NCBI RefSeq assembly: GCF_027580225.2
Contig: NC_073352.2
Span: 30,374,001-30,438,000 of the forward strand
Length of the DNA: 64,000 nt
Source: Misgurnus anguillicaudatus
Lineage: Eukaryota > Chordata > Actinopteri > Cypriniformes > Cobitidae
Reading direction: 5' to 3'
Each line of letters begins with the position of its first letter. The stretch's first letter is position 1. Shown here piece after piece: positions 14,650 through 25,507 of the stretch. Under the pieces are notes generated by a model that did not search any database, was not told the origin of the DNA, and was given only the letters and a program-made list of their open reading frames with translations. Both the position numbers and the translations under genes were made by a program.

Positions 14650-15065
14650 ATTAGGCCCTTTCTTATACTCAATAAGGGGTAAAATGCACACACCTATTAA
14701 AAAAATACACACAAAATCAACAAATCTACAAAAAGTTGCAATGCATAAAGTCTTTGCATACAGTCTTTAGTCTTTACATTTTCTACTTTTTGTCACTGAC
14801 AATTACAAAAAAATTGAAAAATATTAGGCCCTTTCTTATACTCAATAAGGGGTAAAATGCACACACCCATTAAAAAAAATACACACAAAATCTACAAATC
14901 TACAAAAAGTTGCAATGCATAAAGTCTTTTCTCTCAGTCTTTGAACATTCGTCACTGACAAAATATTAGAAAAATATTAGGCCATTTTCTTTTCTTCAAT
15001 AAGGGGTAAAAATGCACACATCCAATTAAATTAAAACATTGAGTGGCAATGCATAAAGTCTTTGC

Positions 15066-16024
15066 AATGGATATAAACAGAATGAGTGTGGAAAACAATT
15101 TATATTAACATTTCAATCTCTTATCTAATTACCCAGCATCCCCAGAGATAAAAAGGAATTTAGCCCCAACACGCAAATGCAGTTATTTTCCAACACGGCC
15201 CTCACAAATACCAAAGAAATTACACGTTCCTCTGCAGACATGTTGTGTAACCACAAACAGTAAGTGTCAGATTTTAACCTCTTAGGTGATATACAGTACA
15301 AATGGCGTGTGAGAAAATGATCACAATAATTAGCTAATATGACGTCGTGAGGATGTTCTTATTATGCGACTGCACCAAACAAAAAGCAAAAGGACCCGCT
15401 TGCGACTTGTCAACGTGTTCACCTGAAAAGCGTAACCTCCTCCGCACGCGGGCCCGGCTGAACCGTGAGGTTTCTGACTTCAGCGGTTTAATTAGCGTGA
15501 CAAAGAAGCAAAGCAAGTACACCGGAGATCTTTTTTAAAAAGGCACATAATATAATACTTAACAAGAACTAGACAAAGCAAAGCACCTGAGCACCTGCTC
15601 GAGTCTAATTATAGCCGAGCTATGCTAATGCAAAACAATGATGTGCCACCGTTCTCTTTTCTGTGCCTGCATGCTGAATTTAAAAGGCAATTGAACTTTT
15701 TGAAAAAAGGCAATAAAATATTAACCAGTTCTGCAGTGCAGAACCTGACAGTGTGCGTAAAGTTTTCTTTAACGCGAGTTAATGAACCTTCAAGTTTTGC
15801 AGGAGGCCTTGCAGATGAAGTTTTGCAGTGATTTATACTTTGAGATACTAAGGTTGAATTTTCAGGCTGCTCCTAACTGCTAGTTAGTGCCGGTAGACTA
15901 GTACAGCCATTGTGTTTGTCAGCAAAACTGGTGAAGCAAGTCAACTGCAGGACACCAACGTTTAAAGCACAACATATGCTGGTCTTTATAAATGGAAGAA
16001 GGATAGTCACAGTATTCACATAAC
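15066..16024. other. Non-coding stretch
   Basis: Two overlapping opposite-strand 62-63 codon frames at 15334-15538 show no domain. A moderately GC-rich patch at 15380-15470 may be single-copy. I see nothing else. Confidence 0.3.
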
Positions 16025-16576
16025 ATACACTGTAAAAAATGTTTGTAATTTTAACTTTTTTTCTGTGATTTTTAAAGAAAACATTTTAAAATGCCACTTT
16101 AAAAAATCATTAACTGCTTTACTCTAAAACAACCTTGAGATAAAGGTATTCAGATTTAACAGTACATTTAATTTTACAGTAAGATAACGTAAAATGTAAA
16201 TAAAAAAAAAGATGTAAATTACCCATTATTTTATGGTAAAAATCTCTATAATATTCAGCGGATAATAATATCTCCATAAACATGTACCTTAATTGTGAAA
16301 TATCATTAAAATGTGGGTTTTTGTAAGATAAAAATTCTAGTCACCGTAAAATTTATGCTGAAAAACAGTAAAAGGACACTAATGATATTTCATTTAAATA
16401 ATTGTTTCCTCATACATACATAAGGATATTTTTGCGTCTTTTAATTAATGTTCCCAGCATGATTTTCACGTCACATGTCAGCATGTGACCGTGCATTTTA
16501 TCACCTGTTATTGTGGTTAGCTGTATGTAATTAAGTACATAGCAGACTTATATTACCGTACATATCTATGTATGAG

Positions 16577-16958
16577 TTAAAGGAATAGTCTACCCTTTTG
16601 CCATATTAAACTATGTTATTACCTCAACTTAGACGAATTAATACATATCTATCTTTTTTCAATGCGTGCACTGTACAGCGCGTCGTGACTGTGTTAGCAT
16701 TTAGCCTAGCCCCATTCATTCCTATGGTACCAAACAGGGAAGCCACCAAACACTTCCATGTTTTCCCTATTTAAAGACTGTTACATTAGTAGTTACATGA
16801 GTAAGTATGGTGCCACAAAATAAAACTAGGCTAAATGCTAACACATTCACAACACGCTATACAGTGCATGCATTGAAACAAGATAGGTATGTATTAATTC
16901 GTCTAGGTTGAGGTAATAACATAGTTTAATATGGCAAAAGGGTAGACTATTCCTTTAA
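16577..16958. mobile_element. TTAA-flanked foldback MITE, family 3
   Basis: TTAA at both ends (16577-16580, 16955-16958) encloses long inverted arms beginning AGGAATAGTCTACCCTTTTG. The arms extend well over 100 bp each and include GTTATTACCTCAAC and TTAGCCTAG. The outer 14 bases are shared with family 2, so the two families have related ends but different bodies. Confidence 0.9.
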
Positions 16959-17151
16959 TGAAATACATAATGAATAATTGACGACGAGCCGTTGAATTAT
17001 TCGTAAATAATGCTACCTAATGTGGTTATGTGGCACGACATGAAGCGGAGTGTGCATTGTTTTCAAAAAATTTAAAGCACCGGAGTCAATTATTCCACGG
17101 TTATCACAAACATTGCTCTGTTTTTTATTTTTAAGACATTTAGGGCCAGAT

Positions 17152-18580
17152 TTACTAACATCATTTTTGCGTTAAGTAAAGATTTCGGGATTTACTAAAT
17201 ACGCGCAGTGGATCGTTAGCGCTGAAAAGGTGTGGTCTAGTTATTTTTGCGACCTTATTGCATATGCATTTCTAGAAGTTTCTAGCCTGGGTGCCAGCCG
17301 ATCTTAGCCCCACCCACAACATTTTAAAAGACGGAAAGATCGGTCTGGGGTGTCTCCGTTGAGGATCTACTATGCGAGACCCCAAAGCTGGTCGACCAAT
17401 CAAATTGTCAGGGCGGGCTTTATACAATAATGGACAGATGATCAACAGTAACGTAATCAACCACGTCACCAAAGAGCGTGGGTGTTAAATCTGTTTACAA
17501 TGAAATGGCTGCCGCTGTAGAATTCAGATGTGTCTGTTCTAAAAGATATCGACAGAGCATTGATTTTAAAAGAGGAACAGAGAAACGCGATTAAGGCATT
17601 TGTTGATCGGAAAGATGTTTTTACCATCCTTTTGATCGCACTTATGGAGGACAAAGTTAAAGAAGCAACTGAAATGGGTATCACGGCGATGCAACTCGGC
17701 GTGCACGACGAGATGGATATAATTAGCGGTTGTTGCCAGCTTCTTTTTGGAAGCCCGGAATCGTGGGTGCTGAATAAGTGGAGGGACATGCTAGGCTCAG
17801 ATATTTTTCAAGCCAACGAAACGTAATGGGTATTGTCGTGGATGAAGTTCAACTAATGTACAAATGGTAAGAGAGAGTCTTACTGTATGAATTAGTAAAT
17901 ACTTAATGTTGTGATATAAATGAAATGTTGTAAACATAGTAGGTGTTGATGTACGTTCACTAACTCAGACTTCGTATAATCACAAGTGTCATTGTAGCGA
18001 AATAACTAGCAGTTCGGTCATAGGTTTATCCAATTGAGTGCAGAGGCATTTTTCGGTTGAGACACGCCTCATAATCATAGCCCAATGGAGCGGTATCAGA
18101 CTCGAATTCTGACTAGAATTGAGTATGACAACGTCAGGCTAAGAAGTTTCCTTTTCAGACGCAAAATGTTTGGGACGAGATTATTTAAATAATTTTACGC
18201 AACACGATTTACTCATGTTTGCGCGTGCGTTATGACTGATACTTGCGCCATTATTAAGCGCTGAAAAAAGCATGTCTTAAATTACTTAGCGCTTGAAATG
18301 GCTGAAATTTTTGCAAAAAAAGAGGCATCACAGAGAGCAGAGAATCCATTATACAATGCAGAGGATTGTTTTAACATGTAACAGTTTATTTGGAGGAACA
18401 TGTTATTTTAAAAGTATTGTTTGCCAAGTTATGTTATTGTTTTTTTTTTGCTAAAGTAATAAAATAAAAGTTACTAAAAGACGTTACATAATAACAGGTG
18501 TTTCAAAACTCGTTAAATACCACTTCCACTTCCATCGGCGCATTTTTGGAATCGTGCTTGCGCACGAAAAATCTGGCCCT
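17152..18580 (+). mobile_element. TIR element AGGGCCAGATTTACTAA carrying a helicase exon
   Basis: Left end AGGGCCAGATTTACTAA; right end, inverted, AAAAATCTGGCCCT. Flanks TTA (17150-17152) and TTG are compatible with a 3-bp PIF/Harbinger-type duplication, although one position differs. The interior contains a promoter-like CCAAT segment and a broken RecQ-like first exon on the + strand, but no visible transposase. Confidence 0.65.
17505..17866 (+). pseudogene. RecQ-like helicase first exon, broken
   Basis: The intact relative would be a 3'-5' DNA helicase of the RecQ type, unwinding DNA with ATP. Reading from ATG at 17505 gives MAAAVEFR. After a 2-base frame slip near 17528 follows LKDIDRALILKEEQRNAIKA, which fits RecQ motif 0. 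KDVFTIL should lead into the Walker A loop, but that segment is deleted and the frame jumps to IALMEDKVKEATEMGITAMQ, which fits motif Ia. CCQLLFGSPESW fits the next conserved block. A second slip near 17818 then allows GIVVDEVQLMYKW, motif II with DEVQ in place of DEAH. The exon ends at a strong splice donor GTAAGAG (17867). This is therefore an unspliced genomic copy, not a retrogene. It is not functional. Confidence 0.75.
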
Positions 18581-18593
18581 TGACAGGTGCGAT

Positions 18594-18793
18594 TTACAGA
18601 AAAATAATCAACACCAGTAGAACATCTTTCAGCCAATCAGAATAAAGCATTCAACAGGCCTGGGCTGGGCTGCGTATGTGTGGGGCGGGTCTATCAAATA
18701 AAGGTTCAGATTCTATTGGGGTAGGGGTGTGTTTGTTTAGGTGATTTCAAATATCAAACATTGGCTTTCAGACGTCATGGACCCCACCTTTAA
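18594..18793. mobile_element. TTAA MITE fragment, family 5
   Basis: GGCTGCGTATGTGTGGGGCG, ATTCTATTGGGGTAGGGG and the end ATGGACCCCACCTTTAA match the intact element at 54866-55110. The left end is lost. Confidence 0.75.
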
Positions 18794-18912
18794 TAATTGT
18801 ATATAAAAGTATACAAAACTTGCTGAGAAAGACATTTAAGAATTTTTTTTACATTTTTTGCCAACTGCAGCTGCCAGTTTTTACTGTAAAAACAACAGAT
18901 TTTCACAGTGTA

Positions 18913-20161
18913 TAACTTACATTCTTACATGTGTAGTGGCCTTCTTCTTTAACCGAAAGCTTAAGTTGTTTAGGAGATGAATTCAATGAAAATCATTTTG
19001 GCACACTGTACTCTAAAACTCTATGCTGTTTCAATGATAATAACATCCAGTGATTAAGAAGGCCATGAAAGGTGTTTGACTCCAACCTTGTGTTCATAAA
19101 AATCACACTTAAATCTATTTAGTAGCGTGTATGGTCACATTATCACCTCTGAATATGGGAGCATCCCTGGAAAAGAGCGTTTGCACCATAGGATGCTGTC
19201 AAATGGCCTCATATTACTTGATCATTATAGGACTATACAGCACAATCACTGGACCTAATGACTCCCGTGAGATGTCTGCCCACACCATTATAGACAAACT
19301 TTAGTGCTTAATAGTCTGCAATATTTTGAGTCGAGGGTACACCCTGGTTTCTTAAAATGTAAACCCATTTGAATGTTGAAAATGAGGTGAAGGATGGCTC
19401 ATCAGATAACATAACTTTTTCCATTACTCTGAGGTTCAGGTTTTAAACTTTATATAAATGGTAATGTATCTTCATGAGTGGCCCTGGATTCAAAATGTTT
19501 TTAAATGGCAGCACTCCCATAAGTTTCAACTTCCTGATGCTCACGACTTATTGTTTTTGTTTAGAACATGTGATTGAGGTGCCGATTTGTTTTTTAGTGG
19601 GCACGCTGACATATTAATGCCTGCCACTACATGCGAGCACCATTTTTCAATTTGTCCTCTGTATTGGTTTTCATTATCTGTCTGTTTCCATTTAAAGAAC
19701 AACTACTTATAATTATTAAAAACTTTTTATTAGCAACGTGGCTGCAATAAAGTCACCAACGGCATTGCAAAACTCACATTTTGTGAGACTTCTGCAATAA
19801 AGTACACATATTTTTAAATGGGATGCCATCAAATGCAAACGGGTCAATGACGTGACGTTAGTTATTTTGTGTCTGTACGGTTCAATTAAATCTAAAAGGG
19901 TTAAAATTTCAAAATAAATTTGCAGATTACTTGCATACATTCTCTTTTTAAGGACCAAGTCTAAAATTTCTTGCTTTTATTTCATTTTGAAAGAATATTT
20001 GAAGGATAATTTCAAAAATGTCAATGTGGTGTAACTGGTCTGTGTCAATTGGTTTAACTAGTATTTTTTTTTAATGAAAATATAAATATATTCTTAAAAA
20101 ATGAGGAATAAAATATAATCATCTAGTTTAGTGTAGTATGATTTTTTTTACATACATTTTT
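18913..20161. other. Unremarkable AT-rich stretch
   Basis: No coding signals and no repeat that I recognise. Confidence 0.3.
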
Positions 20162-20514
20162 TAGTGCTGGGCAAAGATTAATCGCGATTAATCGCATACA
20201 AAATAAAAGTGATTTTTGGCATGTGCGTGTACTGTGTCTAATTATTATGTATATTTAACCACACACACATTCATATATTCATTTCAGAATTGTTTTACTT
20301 ATATATACATTTTTAAATTTATATTTAATATAGAATATAAAATATAAATAAATATATATAAACATGTAAATGTTTCTTAAATACATACATGAATGTGTGT
20401 GTATTTATTTATACATAATAATTACACACAGCACATATTTATGTATATATATTATGCCAAAAATCACTTTTATTTTGTATGCGATTAATCGCGATTAATC
20501 TTTGCCCAGCACTA
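20162..20514. mobile_element. Foldback hAT-type MITE with ATTAATCGCGATTAATCG ends
   Basis: About 60 bp of perfect terminal inverted repeat begins TAGTGCTGGGCAAAGATTAA and includes GATTAATCGCGATTAATCG. The interior is AT-rich and also roughly palindromic (ACACACACATTCAT mirrored by ATGAATGTGTGTGT). Flanks CATTTTTT and AAATTTTT match weakly, as an old 8-bp duplication would. A relative seeded the 35.9-37.0 kb array. Confidence 0.85.
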
Positions 20515-22140
20515 AAATTTTTACATAATTTATCAAAGATTATTTAGAAAAAGAGCTGTTTTCAGCATACGTCAGGACAAATAGTACAAAAGCGTATTAA
20601 AATTTACATTTAGAAATAACTAAAATGATATTTTAAAATGCTTTTTTTATGATTACGCTTACATACCACCAAGGTGAATAAAATATTTAATATTTCTCAT
20701 TCTTTGGCACAATTGGCGGTTACACCATTTGACATTTTCAGGTCCATTCAGTCTTAACTTTAATAAAAATGGTGCAAATGTAATTTTTTATTGCATAAAA
20801 TTAACATAAATGCACTATGTGCATTGAAATAAATCTGATGCGTGCTTTTAAAACAAGTTTTTAAAAAGATTTTTGAATTTTTCATCTTGCCAAACCGTTT
20901 TTGTCACTGACCCAAATAACTTTGCAGATATGTGTGTAATTCATTGATAATTGTAATTTAGATGGGAAATTTTTAGTTAATCAACATATTTAAAAGAATC
21001 AGTGAATAATAATCTTGCACACTAGATATAAACTCCCAACATGTAAACAAAAGCTTTTCAAGCACATTTAAACGTGCAGAACAGTGACAATAACATTAAA
21101 AGCAGTAATATTATGGTGTAAACTAAATAAATCTGATTGGATTGATAATCTTTAAATTCCAGCTTCTCTCTCTAGCTGTCAAATGTTTGGTAATGATTGT
21201 GCGACGCTGTTTTAAAGTTCACACGGATGCAGAGAGAGATGACATATACTCGCATGAAGGAGAAGGGCAATTGGGACTTTATGAGATAAGACTAAATCCT
21301 TTCTAGGAATAAAAGACAAAGAAATCTGATCTGAGTTTAGCCATAAGTCAGACAGTCACGGTGCTTGTTTAGGAACCTCAGGAAATTCAAGCTTCCTTGG
21401 AATGGCGTTCTGATCAATTCTATTCATTTTCCCCAGACGGATCGCTATGATTTCACAAGCGAGAGACATATCATGTCCTCTGACTTCAACCGCTCATGAA
21501 TACAAATGATCTAGAAAGCACATCTTTTACAACTGGAGACCACCTCTGAAGCATCCCGCCCAAAGCCTGTGATCAAAGATAAGACGGTGCGTGTCGAACC
21601 CTGCCAAGCTGCTTTGTTACAACGTGAATAATAACACAGTGGAAATCCACGCACATAAACGTCTTCGCCGCTGTGATCGTCATAATTCTAATGGATGGGT
21701 TTCGAATTTAATACGATCGTATTATCTAAGTATTTTCTTTGTCATTTATTACACGTTCTCATTTTCGTTCTCCGCTCGGCGGCACACGCGACCCGGACGC
21801 TATGATTTACTTTGCGCAATTAATAATATTAAGTTATTAAAGGACAAGTGTTCCTCGCACTTAATGAATAGCTAGCCTAGAGTCAATAAATTCTGGAGAT
21901 TATTGCTGACATTTCATTGGCGCATCTCATGAGCTCGAGCAAGCTATAAATGACTTTGTACACTGAAAGTCGTCCTTTTTCGTTTTAGCTCTTGATTGAT
22001 GACTATTTTAAACAAAAAAATCATGAGTAGTTTCACATTTTCGTAAAGTTCATATACTTCAACGTAGATGTTATTTTGACATTTTGACTGTGGATGTGGT
22101 TGCTAGACATCAGCACAGCTTTTCCCGCAAGGGCTAAACA
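20515..22140. other. Non-coding stretch
   Basis: AT-rich to about 21150, then more balanced sequence to 21900 with no domain. 21590-21800 has an open 94-codon frame without recognisable features. Confidence 0.3.
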
Positions 22141-22830
22141 GCCAAGTTAACACGTGTGGGTGTTGTATTCAGTTTATATTCTCATAAGTGCAACAGCAAA
22201 CGATTCAATTTGCAAGTATACAGGAAAAACACCTTTACCAAAAGAAGACACAGAAAAAGATGCTATAAGTGTGTTGCCAGTACCCAATGATTGTGATCCT
22301 GCTCCATTTAATGCTATGGTGGAAACGGCACATGATGAATAATGGAGCAGATGTTATAGACATGATTACATGCCCCAAAACGCTACTTCAGTTCAGAGAG
22401 CAAAAGAGACAAATACTAAGAGAGAAGGTTGCATTACGGGAAATCGTACAAATGCAGGGTAAGACAGAAATAAAGCGCACATAGGCCGAGCAAAGCGCGG
22501 CATGTGTGTGTGGCGTGCTGTATGTGTTCTCATTTGGTTTTTGGAGGGTTGATGTTTTTTTGACAGGCGGCAGGATGGGGTGGAACGGTTAATGACACCT
22601 TACCACAAATTGGAGAGAGAGGACAAGCTCTGTCCAATAACAAGGGAACAGGTCTCTGAAATTTTCTTTATCTACCAATATTACCTCTCTCTCTCTCTCA
22701 CGGCCCCTCTGGGACAAGCTTATCTTTCTGCTCAGCACAGAAAGAGACATTTCTTAGTGCTGAAACACAATTTATTTTCCCCCCCTTCACACCTGTCATG
22801 TCAGTGATGGGTAATTTATGGCAACTGTGC
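22141..22830 (+). pseudogene. Unrecognised gene-like relic with splice signals
   Basis: I do not recognise the product. A frame at 22196-22342 reads SATANDSICKYTGK and then VLPVPNDCDPAPFNAM, which looks coding. After a stop at 22340, a different frame continues CPKTLLQFREQKRQILREKV, a charged helix-like stretch that ends at a strong donor (CAGG then GTAAGA, 22457). A good acceptor follows (TTTTTTTGACAG, 22566). After it a frame reads RQDGVERLMTPYHKLERED. The phases of the two exon-like blocks do not agree, and the first contains a frameshift. I read this as a decayed spliced gene, host or transposon. Confidence 0.4.
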
Positions 22831-23253
22831 AGGCTAACTCTTCCAATGAGATGATTCTTACCAAAAATAAAATAATATTAATAACAGCTTCACCCTTTGG
22901 GGATATGAGCACCAGCGTGTGGTTGACATGAGTGGCGGTTACTACGGGGACCATTGTGTTTTAAAATGGGGGCAGAAACATGGTTGTGACATCACGCAAT
23001 GATAGTGCTCATGAATATTAATTTGGCTGTGCACAAGCATGCATTCTGTGACGGTACTGCTTTATTGTTTAAACTGTAAGGTTTATATAGTACGTGTGGG
23101 TGCAGTATGAATACATTTAGAAGGTACCGCATCCGACTTGTATGTCCTTTGACCTATGATGTAATCACAACAACAGTGACCATGATTTACTAATGCATTG
23201 TTTAACAAGTACAATTAAATAATGAGGAATACATTGCTTGTTACCTAAATCCC
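22831..23253. other. Non-coding stretch
   Basis: Nothing recognisable apart from short TA-rich segments. Confidence 0.3.
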
Positions 23254-23673
23254 TTAAAGGAGATTTATCATGAAAATCTGACTTTCCCATGTTTCAGTGC
23301 TATAATTGGGTGCCCGGTGCTTCTATCAACCTCAAAAATTTTAAAAAGATCAACCCAGATCAACCACTCTCTGCAAGCATGTGAATAAAAAAGCTCATTG
23401 AAATTTAGCTCCCCTTGTGATGTCAGAAGGGGATAATACCGCCCTTTAATCTGCACTATCCAATCACTGCACTGCCATTTAGTGCAGAGATCAGCTCATT
23501 TGCATTTTGAAGAACACACACAAAAACAGCACATTTTTGCTCACACCTACAAATTGGCATGTTATAATAAATGATCTATGTGGTATTTTGGGCTAAATCT
23601 TCACATGCACACTTTGGGGACACCAAAGATTTATTTAACATCTTGAAACAGTCTTGTGAAATGTCTTCTTTAA
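23254..23673 (-). mobile_element. TTAA-flanked MITE, family 1 (copy B, complete)
   Basis: Flanked by TTAA on both sides (23254-23257, 23670-23673), in reverse orientation to copy A. It contains the family landmarks CCCCTTGTGATGTCAGAAGG and TTTAGTGCAGAGATCAGCTC. The right-hand TTAA is also the left edge of the next element. Confidence 0.85.
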
Positions 23674-24033
23674 AGAGTAACTAAACCCTAAACCAACTTT
23701 TTATAGTTAATGATCTGTAAGAATGGGACTTTATTAGTGCTGTTCATTGATTTGAGTAACTTTTTTGACATTTGGGTATAAAATGTTTCATTGCTATAAT
23801 ATATGGTGTAAAAACGTCTAAGTGCTGCCCTCTTCAGGTTGAATGGTGGCTACTGCAGTTGAATGTTGCGGTACCGCGTGACGTAAGTGGTACAATTAAC
23901 CCTACGTAAGCAATTTGAAGCTCACCACGCCCTTGTTACGAGCTCAGTGTGTCCCCTCTATCTCCGTTGGGGTCTGCCCACTTTTGGAATATAGAAAATA
24001 GAGTGCAGGACTTGCTTGATGTTAAAAATGATT
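23670..24033 (+). mobile_element. Repeat starting TTAAAGAGTAACTAAACCC
   Basis: A segment that begins directly at the shared TTAA with AAGAGTAACTAAACCCTAAA and continues through TGCTGCCCTCTTCAGG and GTCTGCCCACTTTTGGAAT. I recognise it as a cyprinid interspersed repeat. The right end is not clear. Confidence 0.5.
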
Positions 24034-24496
24034 AAAATTTTGTCATTAATGACTCACCCTCATGTCGTTCCATACTCGGAAGACCTCCGTTTATCTTCGG
24101 AACACAGTTTAAGATTTTATTTAAGTTTTATATTAAGTCCGAGAGCTTGTTGACCCTTCATTGAAAATATATGTATGGTTTACTGTCCATCATCAAAGTA
24201 GTCCATGTGACATCAGTGGGTCAGTTAGAATGTGTTGAAGCATCGAAGATACATTTTGGTCCAAAATAAAAAAATTGACGACTTTATTCAGCATTGTCTT
24301 CTCTTCCGCGTCTGTTGTGAAGCGCATGCACGAGACTAAAGTCACGTGACTGCAATGACGCGGATGACGTACGACGCGGTTGACGTGTTATCTGGTGCAC
24401 CCCAGCTGTTTTTTTTTGTACGCCCGGGCTTCGTTTACAGTCTGAAGGAGACACATGCTGTAGTGGAGGCTTGGACAGTATTCATTACATCATGAC
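24034..24496 (+). repeat. Interspersed repeat with CTCACCCTCATGTCGTTCC
   Basis: Landmarks CTCACCCTCATGTCGTTCC, ACCTCCGTTTATCTTCGGAA and TCAAAGTAGTCCATGTGACA match a very common cyprinid repeat. The boundaries are inferred from the neighbouring elements. Confidence 0.55.
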
Positions 24497-25226
24497 TTAA
24501 AGGAATAGTCTACTCATTTTCAATATTAAAATATGTTATTACCTTAACTAAGAATTGTTGATACATCCCTCTATCATCTGTGTGCGTGCACGTAAGCGCT
24601 GAAACGCGCTGCGACGCTTCGATAGCTTTTAGCTTAGCCCCATTCATTCAATGGTACCATTTAGAGATAAAGTTAAAAGTGACCAAACACATAAACGTTT
24701 TTCCTATTTAAGACGAGTAGTTATACGAGCAAGTTTGGTGGTACAAAAGAAACGTAGTGCTTTTCTAAGCGGATTTAAAAGAGGAACTATATTTTATGGC
24801 GTAATAGCACTTTTGGGAGTACTTCGACTCGCCTGAAAAGTCCGCTCCCCTTCTTACTCTCATAATGGGAGAGGGAGGGTGTTACTGCGCTGAGTCGAAG
24901 TACTCCCAAAAGTGCTATTACACCATAAAATATAGTTCCTCTTTTAAATCCGCTTAGAAAAGCGCTACGTTTTATTTTGTACCACCAAACTTGCTCGTAT
25001 AACTACTCGTCTTAAATAGGAAAAACGTTGATGTGTTTGGTCACTTCTAACTTTATCTCTAAATGGTACCATTGAATGAATGGGGCTAAGCTAAATGCTA
25101 TAGAAGCGTCGCAGCGCGCTCCAGCGCTTACGTGCACGCACACAGATGATAGAGGGATGTATCAACAATTCTTAATTAAGGTAATAACATATTTTAATAT
25201 TGAAAATGAGTAGACTATTCCTTTAA
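24497..25226. mobile_element. 730-bp TTAA-flanked palindromic element, family 2
   Basis: Two arms of about 334 bp (24497-24830 and 24892-25226) are near-perfect inverted copies around a 61-bp centre. The outer ends read TTAAAGGAATAGTCTACTCA and its mirror. The arms include GTGCGTGCACGTAAGCGCTG and ACTTCGACTC. As single-stranded DNA or RNA the element could fold into one long hairpin. There is no coding content; the 61-codon frame at 24651 is chance. Confidence 0.92.
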
Positions 25227-25324
25227 CAAGCGGATATATTATGGAAGTAGACAAATTTGGACGTACTGTAGCAATGATATTCAGGCATTTTTAAAAAATA
25301 TTTTTGAAAATGTAAACAATAATT

Positions 25325-25507
25325 AACAAAAATTGCAACAAATCTGGTCTTTTGCCCATGAACACACCTCGTTTTCATAGCACACCCATGGGCGAACAGA
25401 TGGGCCCAAGACCCAAGTGCATTTGCTATTTAAACAACGTGGCTGCGTTGTGCTGAAACTAGCAAGAAAAACTTGCGTCACATTGCGCCAGGTGTAAGAT
25501 AGAGCCC
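25325..25507. mobile_element. Fragment of the GGGCTCTAT/GGGCCC element family
   Basis: AAACAACGTGGC, CACATTGCGCCAGG and the end TGTAAGATAGAGCCC match the right-hand side of the family found at 42054-45891 and 51323-52493. The rest is missing. Confidence 0.6.

Larger units (their letters stand above)
11862..15065 (+). repeat. Tandem array of ~150-180 bp units, interrupted
   Basis: Units contain GGCCCTTTCTTATACTCAAT, AATAAGGGGTAAAATGCACA, GTTGCAATGCATAAAGTCTT and TTTTGTCACTGACAATTAGA. Unit starts (GGCCCTTTCTTAT or decayed forms) are at about 11939, 14654, 14827 and 14980; the last units are 175 and 152 bp. The first unit is broken by the insertion at 11959-12612, and the next by 12785-14649. 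Subtracting the insertions restores a simple array. Confidence 0.8.
16026..18912. mobile_element. Composite element with TACACTG ends
   Basis: The left end TACACTGTAAAAAATG and the right end ACAGATTTTCACAGTGTA are inverted partners. The interior retains many CCGTAAAATTT and ACAGTAA-type phrases typical of a common fish hAT-like MITE. Its length is inflated by nested insertions at 16577-16958 and 17152-18580 and a TTAA fragment at 18594-18793. The target duplication is unclear. Confidence 0.6.

Noticed and set aside
17272..17789. Minus-strand frames of 66 and 107 codons
   Set aside because: They are antisense to the RecQ-like exon and its upstream segment; the + strand explains the coding pattern.
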